A DNA stretch of 14,920 nucleotides from Sulfitobacter sp. (GTDB taxonomy: Bacteria > Pseudomonadota > Alphaproteobacteria > Rhodobacterales > Rhodobacteraceae). A model generated the notes under the pieces. That model made no database searches and had not been told where the DNA came from. It was given only the letters and a program-made list of their open reading frames with translations. A program made the translations under genes and the position numbers. Location: positions 1 to 14,920 of the forward strand of contig JAGXHD010000056.1 in the NCBI GenBank assembly GCA_024636395.1, written 5' to 3'. Below are positions 6,428 through 13,104 of the stretch, piece by piece; position 1 is the first letter of the stretch; each line of letters opens with the position of its first letter.

Positions 6428-7654
6428 TTATATTTGCGCCGCCAGCAGTGCAATCTGGCGGGCGTGGAACGCGGCATCGCTTTCAGCCTCCGCAGGCCCT
6501 GCACCAAGAGCGCGGGCAAGATCGAAAAACCCACGCGCCGAAATTCCTTCAGGGCCCCTGCTCACCGCGCGGGCCGCGATGAAGGGGCGGCCCACAGCCA
6601 CATCCTCGCGCATGGTCAACTCCAACGCCCGGGTTATGCGTCCGACTGATCCCGGCGCCCAGTGCCCCAGCGCGCGCGCCAGAGCGCCGTAGGTCACCCG
6701 GGCATCCGGACCATCAAGGCTTTCAAGATGTGCGCGGACCTGCGCCACGAGTTCGTCCTGCGTGCCCACCGCAGTCTCGACGGCTCTAGGCGGCGGAACC
6801 TCGCGCGCGGTGCCATCGGTGAACACCTCTGCGGCCCAGGCGCGGGTGGAACTGCGCATCACGATGCGCGTTTTGCCAGCGTCTACTCCGGTGCCTGTTT
6901 CGGTCACGCCGACGACAGCACCGCTGCGCATTGCAGCGCGCAAGCCATCCGGGGTGAGACCGAGACGGGGCGCAAGAAAGTCGGGGTTCACGGTGATCTC
7001 CTCCCCTTCCCAAGCGATCACGCCGGGCGGCACCGGACGGTTGAAAGCAGGTGCAGGGCCTGTGTCACGGGCATAGAATGGGTTGCTGCCCTCGGAATGA
7101 TCCGTCACGTCGACGATATCGCGGATGTCGGGAAGTGCTGCACGCAGCATCCGCTCGACCCCCTCGCGAAGCGTAGCCGAGGACGCCGCGCAGCCCTGAC
7201 ATCCGCCCGACATGCGCAGATAGACCGTACCACCTGCCACGCTTTCGGCTGCGATGTGACCGCCGTGGGCGGCGACCGACGGGTTGATCTGGCGCTCCAG
7301 CAATTCTTGCACCGCCCGCAAGAGTGACGCGTCCGGATCGTCCGCAACGCGCGAACCCAGCGGCAAATCGAAGTTGTCGAGCACGGTTCGGATGGCGGTG
7401 GCGATGGCGGGCTTCAGCACAGCCCAGTCCGCAGCATCTTGCTTGCGCACCCAGATCGTAGGCCCCGAGACCTCGACGTGAGTTAAGCCGTCGATCGCAA
7501 ACAAAGCCTGTGGCAGGGGGACATCTGCGCCCGAAGTATCAAACCGCAAAGGTCCGCCAGGCTGCACAATCTCGTCCAGCACGAAGCCCATGATCTGCGG
7601 ATCGCTGGGGGAGTTCTGCGCGCGGATTCGGCGCTTTGAAGGTGCGTCAGACAT
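6428..7654 (-). CDS. Nfu/NifU-type iron-sulfur scaffold with extended multidomain C-terminus
   Basis: The 408-residue protein opens with an Nfu N-terminal domain (about residues 15-95, with LFAIDGLTHVEVSGPTIWVRK). A NifU C-terminal domain follows (about 110-187), carrying the cluster-binding pair Cys152 and Cys155 in MSGGCQGCAASSATL. Typical Nfu proteins end here at about 190 residues. This one adds a region (about 208-288, VIAWEGEEITVNPDFLAPRLGL) that resembles DUF6522. A last part (about 300-408, with ARVTYGALARALG and ISARGFFDLARALG) is one I cannot name. By family knowledge Nfu domains carry a [4Fe-4S] cluster on a shared pair of cysteines and pass it to target enzymes. The ATG at 7654 overlaps the end of the mrp-like gene by 8 nt; an upstream start at 7726 would overlap far more. 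The extra domains might dock or recognise particular clients; that is inference. Confidence 0.88.
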   Translation of the reverse strand: MSDAPSKRRIRAQNSPSDPQIMGFVLDEIVQPGGPLRFDTSGADVPLPQALFAIDGLTHVEVSGPTIWVRKQDAADWAVLKPAIATAIRTVLDNFDLPLGSRVADDPDASLLRAVQELLERQINPSVAAHGGHIAAESVAGGTVYLRMSGGCQGCAASSATLREGVERMLRAALPDIRDIVDVTDHSEGSNPFYARDTGPAPAFNRPVPPGVIAWEGEEITVNPDFLAPRLGLTPDGLRAAMRSGAVVGVTETGTGVDAGKTRIVMRSSTRAWAAEVFTDGTAREVPPPRAVETAVGTQDELVAQVRAHLESLDGPDARVTYGALARALGHWAPGSVGRITRALELTMREDVAVGRPFIAARAVSRGPEGISARGFFDLARALGAGPAEAESDAAFHARQIALLAAQI

Positions 7655-8810
7655 CTTCGACCTGCGCCCCCTGCATCGCGTGCAGCTGCACAAAAGTGTA
7701 GATTCCAGTGTCGTGCCCGTCCGCAAAGGCGATGCCTAGCGCGTAGTTCCCCACGCTCCAGATACGGGTGATCGCGATGTCCAGCGGCACAGTGACCGGA
7801 TCGAGAAGTGGTTTTCCCGTGACCTCGTCACGGCATTTGGCGCAGCGGCAGGCTAGGCGCAGATCGCGCGCGGAGAGCCGTTGCTCGCGCCCGTCACCCC
7901 ACCCCAGAACGAGCGCTCCGGCGTCTTCATCAAGCGAGGCGAGGCGGTCGGAAGCCCCCTGCGGCTGTGCTTTCACAGGCTTGCCGCTGCCATCAGCCAG
8001 CGTCCAGGCGAACGGTGTCACGAGGCCACCCGTGCCTGCACCAAGGTCCATGATCGTATCCGCGATCTGCCGGTACGCCTGCGCCGCGGCACAGTCCGGA
8101 GCCGCGAGTACCAGCGGCATACCGTCATCGCCTGAATCCACCACGGCAGGATCCAGCGGCACCTTGCCGAGGAACGCCACACCAAGCTCTTGCGCGATCG
8201 CCTCACCGCCCCCGTCGTGGAAGATATGGGTCACAGTCTGGCAGGTCGGGCAGGTGAAGCCACTCATGTTTTCGATCACGCCGAGGATCGGGACCTTGAC
8301 CTGCTCCATCATTCGCAAACCACGCCGTGCGATCTTGAGGCTGACATCCTGCGGCGTACTCACAACAACGGCGCCTGACAGCGGAAACGCCTGCGCCAGC
8401 GTCAGCTGAATATCGCCCGTACCGGGCGGCAGATCGAGCAGCAGCACATCAAGTTCGCCCCAATCCACCTGCTTGACGAACATCTGCAAATATTTCGTAA
8501 CCATCGGTCCCCGCAGGATCGCGGGGGCGTCGTCATCGCTGAGCATCGCCATCGAGATTACTTTGACACCGTGCCCCAGCGCGGGCGTAACCAAACCATT
8601 CGGCGCCATCTGGGGCTTTGCCTGCGTGGCAATGCCCAGCATGCCGGGGATGGAGGGGCCGTAGATATCCGCATCCACCACCCCGACCCGCAGACCGGAT
8701 TGCGCCATGGCACAGGCAATATTTGCGGTGACGGTAGATTTGCCCACCCCGCCCTTGCCGCTGCTTATGGCGATCATGCGCGGAGGGGGGGCGGTGTCAT
8801 GCTGTGTCAT
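7647..8810 (-). CDS. Mrp/ApbC-type iron-sulfur carrier ATPase fused to DUF971
   Basis: The 387-residue protein is a P-loop ATPase of the Mrp/ApbC/NBP35 group. A deviant Walker A motif SGKGGVGKST lies at residues 17-26, followed by GVVDADIYGPSIPGMLG (about 43-59), LLLDLPPGTGD (about 123-133) and the cluster-binding CPTC pair Cys187 and Cys190 in ENMSGFTCPTC. The C-terminal part (about 296-378, with CRCAKCRDEVTGKPLLD and a IWSVGNYALGIAFADGHDTGIYTF stretch split over 350-373) is DUF971. The usual N-terminal MIP18/DUF59 domain of many Mrp proteins is missing. The family binds and transfers [4Fe-4S] clusters to apoproteins. The start at 8810 has GAGGA at 8818-8822, 7 nt upstream. It overlaps the regulator stop by 14 nt, and its end overlaps the Nfu gene. 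Confidence 0.93.
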   Translation of the reverse strand: MTQHDTAPPPRMIAISSGKGGVGKSTVTANIACAMAQSGLRVGVVDADIYGPSIPGMLGIATQAKPQMAPNGLVTPALGHGVKVISMAMLSDDDAPAILRGPMVTKYLQMFVKQVDWGELDVLLLDLPPGTGDIQLTLAQAFPLSGAVVVSTPQDVSLKIARRGLRMMEQVKVPILGVIENMSGFTCPTCQTVTHIFHDGGGEAIAQELGVAFLGKVPLDPAVVDSGDDGMPLVLAAPDCAAAQAYRQIADTIMDLGAGTGGLVTPFAWTLADGSGKPVKAQPQGASDRLASLDEDAGALVLGWGDGREQRLSARDLRLACRCAKCRDEVTGKPLLDPVTVPLDIAITRIWSVGNYALGIAFADGHDTGIYTFVQLHAMQGAQVEDV

Positions 8811-9387
8811 GGGGGTGTCCTCGGGAAGGGTCACGGCAGTAGCTGCCGCAGAGCTTGTGGATATCGTCTGCACCTAAGTGCGAGGCCAGGCAGGCGCAAT
8901 ATCCGCTGTCCTGCGACGGATTGAAATGGGCGCAATCCGCGCAGGTGCCGAAAACGCGGGAATCCCTGCGCTCGGCCAGCGCCGCTGACAGGTCGCAAAG
9001 GGCCGCGAGCAGCGTCTCGCGTGTTCCTTCGTCCCAGCCATTCAGCACTTCCTTGAGATCACCAGCGGGATCCTTCTTCAGATGCCGCCTGCCTGCATCG
9101 GTCAGCATGAAGCGAAAGCTGCGCCCGTCCTCGGGCGAACGTTGACCTGCGATCAGGCCGCGCGCCTCAAGCGCCTTGATGGTCTGTGACGCAGTGCCAC
9201 GGGTCGTCGCCTGAAAGCTGGCAAAGGCAGAAGGTGTGCGTGTGCTGGCGTTGGCACGCGCAAAAAATCGCAGGCAGGTCCACTGTGCCTGCGTCAGATC
9301 AACCTGCGTCGCGTACTCCCGCGACGTACGCCCGAGTTGAACAACCAGCTCCGCAATGCGGTCTGTGGAATGGCTTTGATTGGGCAT
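8797..9387 (-). CDS. MarR-family regulator with C-terminal cysteine cluster
   Basis: The 196-residue protein has a MarR-type winged helix (about residues 30-105): LTQAQWTCLRFFARANA, the recognition-helix region TASQTIKALEARGLI, and the wing SPEDGRSFRFMLTDAGRRHL. After a helical dimerisation stretch (about 108-141) comes an unusual tail with six cysteines at 149, 152, 164, 166, 180 and 184 (pattern C-x2-C-x11-C-x-C-x13-C-x3-C), plus several histidines. Such a cluster can bind an iron-sulfur cluster or zinc; which one cannot be told by eye. The gene overlaps the mrp-like gene by 14 nt and heads the operon with two iron-sulfur carrier proteins, so it is a candidate iron-sulfur status sensor and autoregulator. 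The ATG has no Shine-Dalgarno sequence and sits where transcription is predicted to begin. Confidence 0.9.
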   Translation of the reverse strand: MPNQSHSTDRIAELVVQLGRTSREYATQVDLTQAQWTCLRFFARANASTRTPSAFASFQATTRGTASQTIKALEARGLIAGQRSPEDGRSFRFMLTDAGRRHLKKDPAGDLKEVLNGWDEGTRETLLAALCDLSAALAERRDSRVFGTCADCAHFNPSQDSGYCACLASHLGADDIHKLCGSYCRDPSRGHPHDTA

Positions 9388-9391
9388 ATGG

Positions 9392-9416
9392 ATTTAATAG
9401 CGGAACGAAACTAAAT
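9392..9416. promoter_or_regulatory. Imperfect palindrome over the marR-mrp-nfu promoter (candidate operator)
   Basis: The 25-bp element begins ATTTAATAG and ends AAACTAAAT. Eight of its twelve base pairs are self-complementary around the centre, with AT-rich outer arms ATTTA/TAAAT and inner CG/CG matches. It covers the -10 box and the whole spacer of the predicted promoter, where binding by a dimeric MarR protein would block RNA polymerase. Confidence 0.5.
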
Positions 9417-9422
9417 TTGCAA
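9394..9422 (-). promoter_or_regulatory. Predicted promoter of the marR-mrp-nfu operon
   Basis: On the minus strand TTGCAA (9422-9417) and TATTAA (9399-9394) are separated by exactly 17 nt. A start 6-8 nt downstream would fall on or next to the A of the regulator's ATG at 9387, so the transcript may be leaderless. This fits the absence of a Shine-Dalgarno sequence. Confidence 0.6.
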
Positions 9423-9529
9423 GATCCCAGGAGCCGGCCGCTTGCCGTAAGAAATCTCTTGCGGCCATTCACTTTCCAGCTTGTGCATCCGCCCCCAAAA
9501 CATGCCTTACGAAGTTGCTGCCGAGGCAA

Positions 9530-9548
9530 GGGTCAAGTCCTTTGACCC
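9530..9548. repeat. 7-bp perfect inverted repeat
   Basis: GGGTCAA (9530-9536) and TTGACCC (9542-9548) are perfect complements around a 5-nt loop. Neither strand shows a T-tract after it, so it is not an intrinsic terminator. It could be a protein-binding site or an RNA hairpin. Confidence 0.45.
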
Positions 9549-9652
9549 CCGAAAAAACTGATCTGGGCAATCCATGCGGAGCAAGTGGGACTGCAAATCA
9601 ATGTCGATGCACAAATTGACATCCATCCGGTGATCAACCGTATCGTCCATGC

Positions 9653-9857
9653 CAAAATATCGTCGCTCGAGGCGCGCGATTCATCGCGAGATCACCTGCT
9701 CCTCAGACGCAGCCCACCTGCTGTTTGCTGCGCTGCGCGATCTCGACGCTGCTGCCATGCGGAGCACTGTGCATTGGCCGCTGCTGGCAGCGCACTTACG
9801 CCGCACTCTAGGAAAGGGGTGTGCGATCGACGCGGCAAAAGTGCCGCGTTTCTTTTC
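9653..9857 (+). ncRNA. Candidate small RNA ending at an intrinsic terminator
   Basis: A plus-strand terminator at 9830-9857 has no plus-strand gene before it: everything from 6428 to this point is coded on the minus strand. Upstream are a 5-bp stem-loop (9675-9688) and a nested hairpin at 9751-9791, with GCTGCCA pairing TGGCAGC, then GCGG pairing CCGC, then a 3-bp tip. A TTGACA box at 9616-9621 lies upstream, although the -10 is poor (TATCGT at 9641, 19-nt spacing), so the 5' end near 9653 is a guess. The function is unknown. Confidence 0.33.
9830..9857 (+). terminator. Rho-independent terminator (plus strand)
   Basis: A perfect 8-bp GC-rich stem, ACGCGGCA (9830-9837) with TGCCGCGT (9842-9849), closes the 4-nt loop AAAG and is followed directly by TTCTTTTC. 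The T-rich tail occurs only on the plus strand, so it cannot serve the minus-strand RND genes to its right. Confidence 0.75.
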
Positions 9858-9994
9858 TCGACAGGTGTCTTGCACCTAAGCACTGTGCCGCTTTTGCAGA
9901 TGCCTAACGTGAGCGGTTGGTACACAGATACTTCTTTGCGCAATGACGCTGCGTGCGAATACCCTGCTGCCGGTCTCGGGCGGCGATGAGGTAT

Positions 9995-10020
9995 CAGACA
10001 GCGGCGCGCTACGCTGTCTG
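9995..10020 (-). repeat. 9-bp hairpin spanning the RND permease stop codon
   Basis: CAGACAGCG (9995-10003) and CGCTGTCTG (10012-10020) are perfect complements around an 8-nt loop that contains the permease stop codon (TAG, minus strand, 10011-10009). No U-tract follows on the minus strand, so it is better seen as a 3'-end stabilising hairpin or an imperfect terminator. Confidence 0.5.
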
Positions 10021-13000
10021 CGCTTGCGCTTCATCCAGCTCTTTTTGCAGCTGCGCCTCCTGCGCCGCCTTCGGGGCGGAAAAACCTGCCAGCAAGGCAT
10101 AGGCGACGGGCGTAAGATAAAGCGTGAACAGAGTGGCCAGGCCCAAGCCTCCGACGATGACCCAGCCCAGCGCCTCGCGGGCCTCCGCACCGGCACCGGT
10201 GGAAAGCACGAGCGGCACTCCGCCGAGGACGGTCGAGGTCATCGTCATCATGACAGGCCGCAGGCGGATCGCACAGGCGTCCACGATTGCCTCGTGCACA
10301 TCCTTGCCCTCATCACGCAATTGGTTGGCGAATTCGACGATCAAAATCCCGTTCTTGGCCATAATGCCAATCAATATGACCAGTCCAATCTGGCTGTAGA
10401 CGTTGAGGCTCTGACCGGTCATCAGCAGCGCGAATATGGCACAGGCAAGCCCGAGCGGAACTGTCGCCATGACGACAACAGCGGAGACAAAACTCTCGAA
10501 CTGTGCTGACAGCACCAGAAACACCACGAGGATCGCGAACCCGAATGTGAGAAACAGGCCAGAGTTCGTCTGGTCAAGGGTCGCCGCTTCGGCGAGGGGC
10601 ACGATGCGGTTTTCGGGACCAAGCACTTCATCGCCGATCTCGCGGACCATGACCAAAGCATCGCCCAGCGACAGCGCCGGTGTGAGGCCTGCCGTCAATT
10701 CAACCGAACGGTTCTGCCCTTCCCGGTCAAGCTCGGGCGCCACTGCCCGCTCTTGCAGCGTCACGAAACTCGCCATGGGGACCATCTGGCCATTGCCCGA
10801 TTGCACGAACACATTTTCGAGATCGCCGGGATCGTTGATCGGGTTCGAGGTTGAGAGCATCTGCACATCGAAGGCCTTATCCTCGATGAAAACGGAGCCC
10901 ACGGTGCGGCCATCGAGAAGAGCCTGCAACGCCTGCCCCAGTCCGGTTATGTCAACACCAAGGTCGGCCGCAAGCGCGCGGTCGATCTGCACAAAAAGCT
11001 GCGGCTGTGTGCGCTCGTATTCAAGCTGGACCTGCCCCATATCAGGATTTTGCCGCAAGCGGTCAACCATGGCCTCGGAGACTTCGGCCAACTGCTCATA
11101 GCTGCTGCCGGTGATGCCGAAAGCAAGGCCCCGGCCTGCCCCGCGGATGCCCAGGGAATTGGGCTGGATCGCGAAGGCGCGAACACCGATGATATTGCGC
11201 AACTTGCTGTTTATCTCGGCAACGATATCGTCTTGAGCACGCGCGCGATCTCCCCATTTGGCGAGCGTGAACACCATGAAGCCGCGATTATCCGCCCCAA
11301 AACCGCTGATCGAAAAGATATTCGTGATCTCGCCAGCCTCCTGCAACGGTGCGATCTGATCCTCGATCTCGCGCATTTTCGATTGGGTATAATCGAGTGA
11401 AACACCCTGCGGCGCGGTCACACGCAGCAGGGCAACGGCGCGGTCCTCCCTCGGGGTAAGTTCCTGCCGGATCCCTCCTGCCATCATCGTCGCCGTGATC
11501 CCGACGAAGAGCGACGCGACGACGATAACATAAGGCACCGCGAGGGCCGCACGCAGTGTCCGCGCGTAGAGCCCGACAAGGCGGTTGCCGAGCCAGATCA
11601 TCGGGCCACGCGGGTTTTTCGCGGGTTCTTTCGTCAGCAGGCGGCTGGCGAGCATAGGGCAGAGGCTCAGCGCGACTACAGATGAGAGCATCACCGCGAT
11701 GGCGAGCGTAAAGCCGAACTCACGGAACAAACCGCCCGCTTGACCGGGGAGAAACGACAGCGGAATAAAAACGGCCGCCAGTGTTGCCGTGGTGGTGATC
11801 ACGGCGAAAAAGACCTGCGAGGTGCCATTGACCGCAGCGGCGCGTGGCCCCATCCCGAGAGACCGCTGGCGCACGATATTCTCGAGCACCACGATCGCAT
11901 CGTCCACCACCATCCCGGTGGCCAGCACCAGCGCCAGCAATGTCAGGATATTGACGGAAAAGCCGACCAGATAGATCGCGGCAATCGTCCCGATCAAGGC
12001 CACCGGCAGCGTCAGCGTAGGGATCAGCGTGGCGCGGACATTGCGCAAAAACACGAAGATCACCGCGACGACGATCAGCATCGCAAAGCCCAGCGACTTG
12101 ACGACCTCCTCGATCGAGCCGGAAATGAACACCGCGTCATCAGAAGTCACGGCAATGGTGATATCGTCGGGCAGCGTCTCGTTGAGCTCCGCAACCACCT
12201 GCCGCACGGCGGTAGAGATTTCGAGCGTGTTCGAAGTGGCCTGACGGATCACCCCGATGCCCAGCCCCAGCTTGCCGTTGGCGCGCAATGCCGTTTCGCC
12301 CGTAGCAGGGCCCAAAGTCACCCGCGCCACATCGCCAATCTTGACCGATGGCTTGATCTCAAGCGCCTCGAAGGCCTCTGCGGTATCGACACTGGCCGTG
12401 GTGCGTACGTTGATGGATTGCCGGTCGCCGGCCAGATCCCCCGCTGGCGCGTCAAAGGCGGCGCCCGACAGGACGTTTTGCAAATCGCTCAGGGTCAGGC
12501 CCCGGCTAGCCAGCTCGAACTGGTTGATGTCGACCCGAAAGATAGGTTCCCGGTCGCCGTAGATCTGAAGATCGGCAACCCCCTCCACAGAGATCAGCCG
12601 ATCCTCGACGCGGTCTTGCACAATGGCGGTGAGTTCCTGCGGGGAGCGCCCGTTCGAGGTAACGGCAATCCGCATGACGGGTTGCGCATTGGCATCGGCC
12701 TTGACGATCTCGGGCTGATCTGCATCCTCCGGCAGGTCGTTTACGATGCGCCCGATCGCATCGCGGACATCTGTGGCGGCCACGTCGATATCGACGTTAT
12801 CGTTAAATTCCACCGTGACACTGCTGCGTCCGAAACGAGAATTGGACGATATGCTGCGCACCCCTGAGACACGGCCCACGGCCCCTTCGATCCGGCCGGT
12901 CAGTTCCTGATCCACCGCTTCGGGGGAGGCTCCGGGAAAGGGTGTCGTGACCGTGACCACGGGGCGATCCACATTGGGAAGCTCCCGAATTTCCGCACCG

Positions 13001-13104
13001 AACAGAGCGGCAATGCCGGCCAGAACAATGAGCGCATTCAGCACAATGGCCAGGATCGGGCGGCGGACGAAAAGGGCCGTCCCCGGGGAGGATGCAGCAC
13101 TCAC
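10009..13104 (-). CDS. RND-family efflux permease (HAE1/AcrB-MdtB type)
   Basis: The 1031-residue protein has the length and layout of a hydrophobe/amphiphile RND pump. A first membrane helix lies near residues 14-35, followed by a periplasmic porter domain that opens with RELPNVDRPVVTVTTPFPGASPEAVDQELT split over 40-69. A membrane bundle (about 335-480), a second periplasmic domain and a second bundle up to residue 1015 follow. Helix 4 reads LATGMVVDDAIVVLEN, with the adjacent Asp401 and Asp402 of the proton relay. As a trimer in the inner membrane it would export substrates from the periplasm or membrane using the proton gradient. Translation starts at a GTG (13104-13102) that overlaps the stop of the fusion-protein gene (GTGA). 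No outer-membrane channel gene is seen nearby, so a TolC-like protein would come from elsewhere. The substrate is unknown. Confidence 0.93.
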   Translation of the reverse strand: MSAASSPGTALFVRRPILAIVLNALIVLAGIAALFGAEIRELPNVDRPVVTVTTPFPGASPEAVDQELTGRIEGAVGRVSGVRSISSNSRFGRSSVTVEFNDNVDIDVAATDVRDAIGRIVNDLPEDADQPEIVKADANAQPVMRIAVTSNGRSPQELTAIVQDRVEDRLISVEGVADLQIYGDREPIFRVDINQFELASRGLTLSDLQNVLSGAAFDAPAGDLAGDRQSINVRTTASVDTAEAFEALEIKPSVKIGDVARVTLGPATGETALRANGKLGLGIGVIRQATSNTLEISTAVRQVVAELNETLPDDITIAVTSDDAVFISGSIEEVVKSLGFAMLIVVAVIFVFLRNVRATLIPTLTLPVALIGTIAAIYLVGFSVNILTLLALVLATGMVVDDAIVVLENIVRQRSLGMGPRAAAVNGTSQVFFAVITTTATLAAVFIPLSFLPGQAGGLFREFGFTLAIAVMLSSVVALSLCPMLASRLLTKEPAKNPRGPMIWLGNRLVGLYARTLRAALAVPYVIVVASLFVGITATMMAGGIRQELTPREDRAVALLRVTAPQGVSLDYTQSKMREIEDQIAPLQEAGEITNIFSISGFGADNRGFMVFTLAKWGDRARAQDDIVAEINSKLRNIIGVRAFAIQPNSLGIRGAGRGLAFGITGSSYEQLAEVSEAMVDRLRQNPDMGQVQLEYERTQPQLFVQIDRALAADLGVDITGLGQALQALLDGRTVGSVFIEDKAFDVQMLSTSNPINDPGDLENVFVQSGNGQMVPMASFVTLQERAVAPELDREGQNRSVELTAGLTPALSLGDALVMVREIGDEVLGPENRIVPLAEAATLDQTNSGLFLTFGFAILVVFLVLSAQFESFVSAVVVMATVPLGLACAIFALLMTGQSLNVYSQIGLVILIGIMAKNGILIVEFANQLRDEGKDVHEAIVDACAIRLRPVMMTMTSTVLGGVPLVLSTGAGAEAREALGWVIVGGLGLATLFTLYLTPVAYALLAGFSAPKAAQEAQLQKELDEAQAQTA

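Larger units (their letters stand above)
9423..10008. other. Gene-poor intergenic region between the regulator and the RND operon
   Basis: No open frame here has a convincing start, codon pattern or family resemblance. The short frames that exist (for example plus-strand 9585-9989 and 9649-9879) run through the terminator hairpin and read as random Arg/Ala/His-rich sequence. What can be seen is a 7-bp inverted repeat at 9530-9548, a set of nested stem-loops and an intrinsic terminator on the plus strand (9675-9857), and a 9-bp hairpin at the RND gene end. It may also include decayed coding sequence that I cannot recognise. Confidence 0.5.

Noticed and set aside
7655..7726. Upstream start of the Nfu gene at 7726
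   Set aside because: The added residues are Cys/Arg-rich out-of-frame readings of the end of the mrp-like gene.
8811..8873. Upstream start of the mrp-like gene at 8873
   Set aside because: It would add 21 residues without family similarity and lies deep in the regulator's Cys-tail coding sequence; the ATG at 8810 has GAGGA at the right distance.
9830..9857. Terminator for the RND operon
   Set aside because: The T-rich tail is on the plus strand; on the minus strand the stem is followed by CGATCG.
9649..9879. Plus-strand open frame of 76 residues in the gene-poor gap
   Set aside because: It also crosses the terminator hairpin and reads as random Arg/Ala-rich sequence; a small RNA fits the structure better.
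9585..9989. Plus-strand open frame of 134 residues in the gene-poor gap
   Set aside because: It begins with GTG without a ribosome-binding site, runs through the intrinsic terminator at 9830-9857 and has no family pattern.
11740..12867. Long plus-strand open frame opposite the RND permease
   Set aside because: Composition is His/Arg/Gln-rich with no recognisable domain; it mirrors the conserved permease codons.
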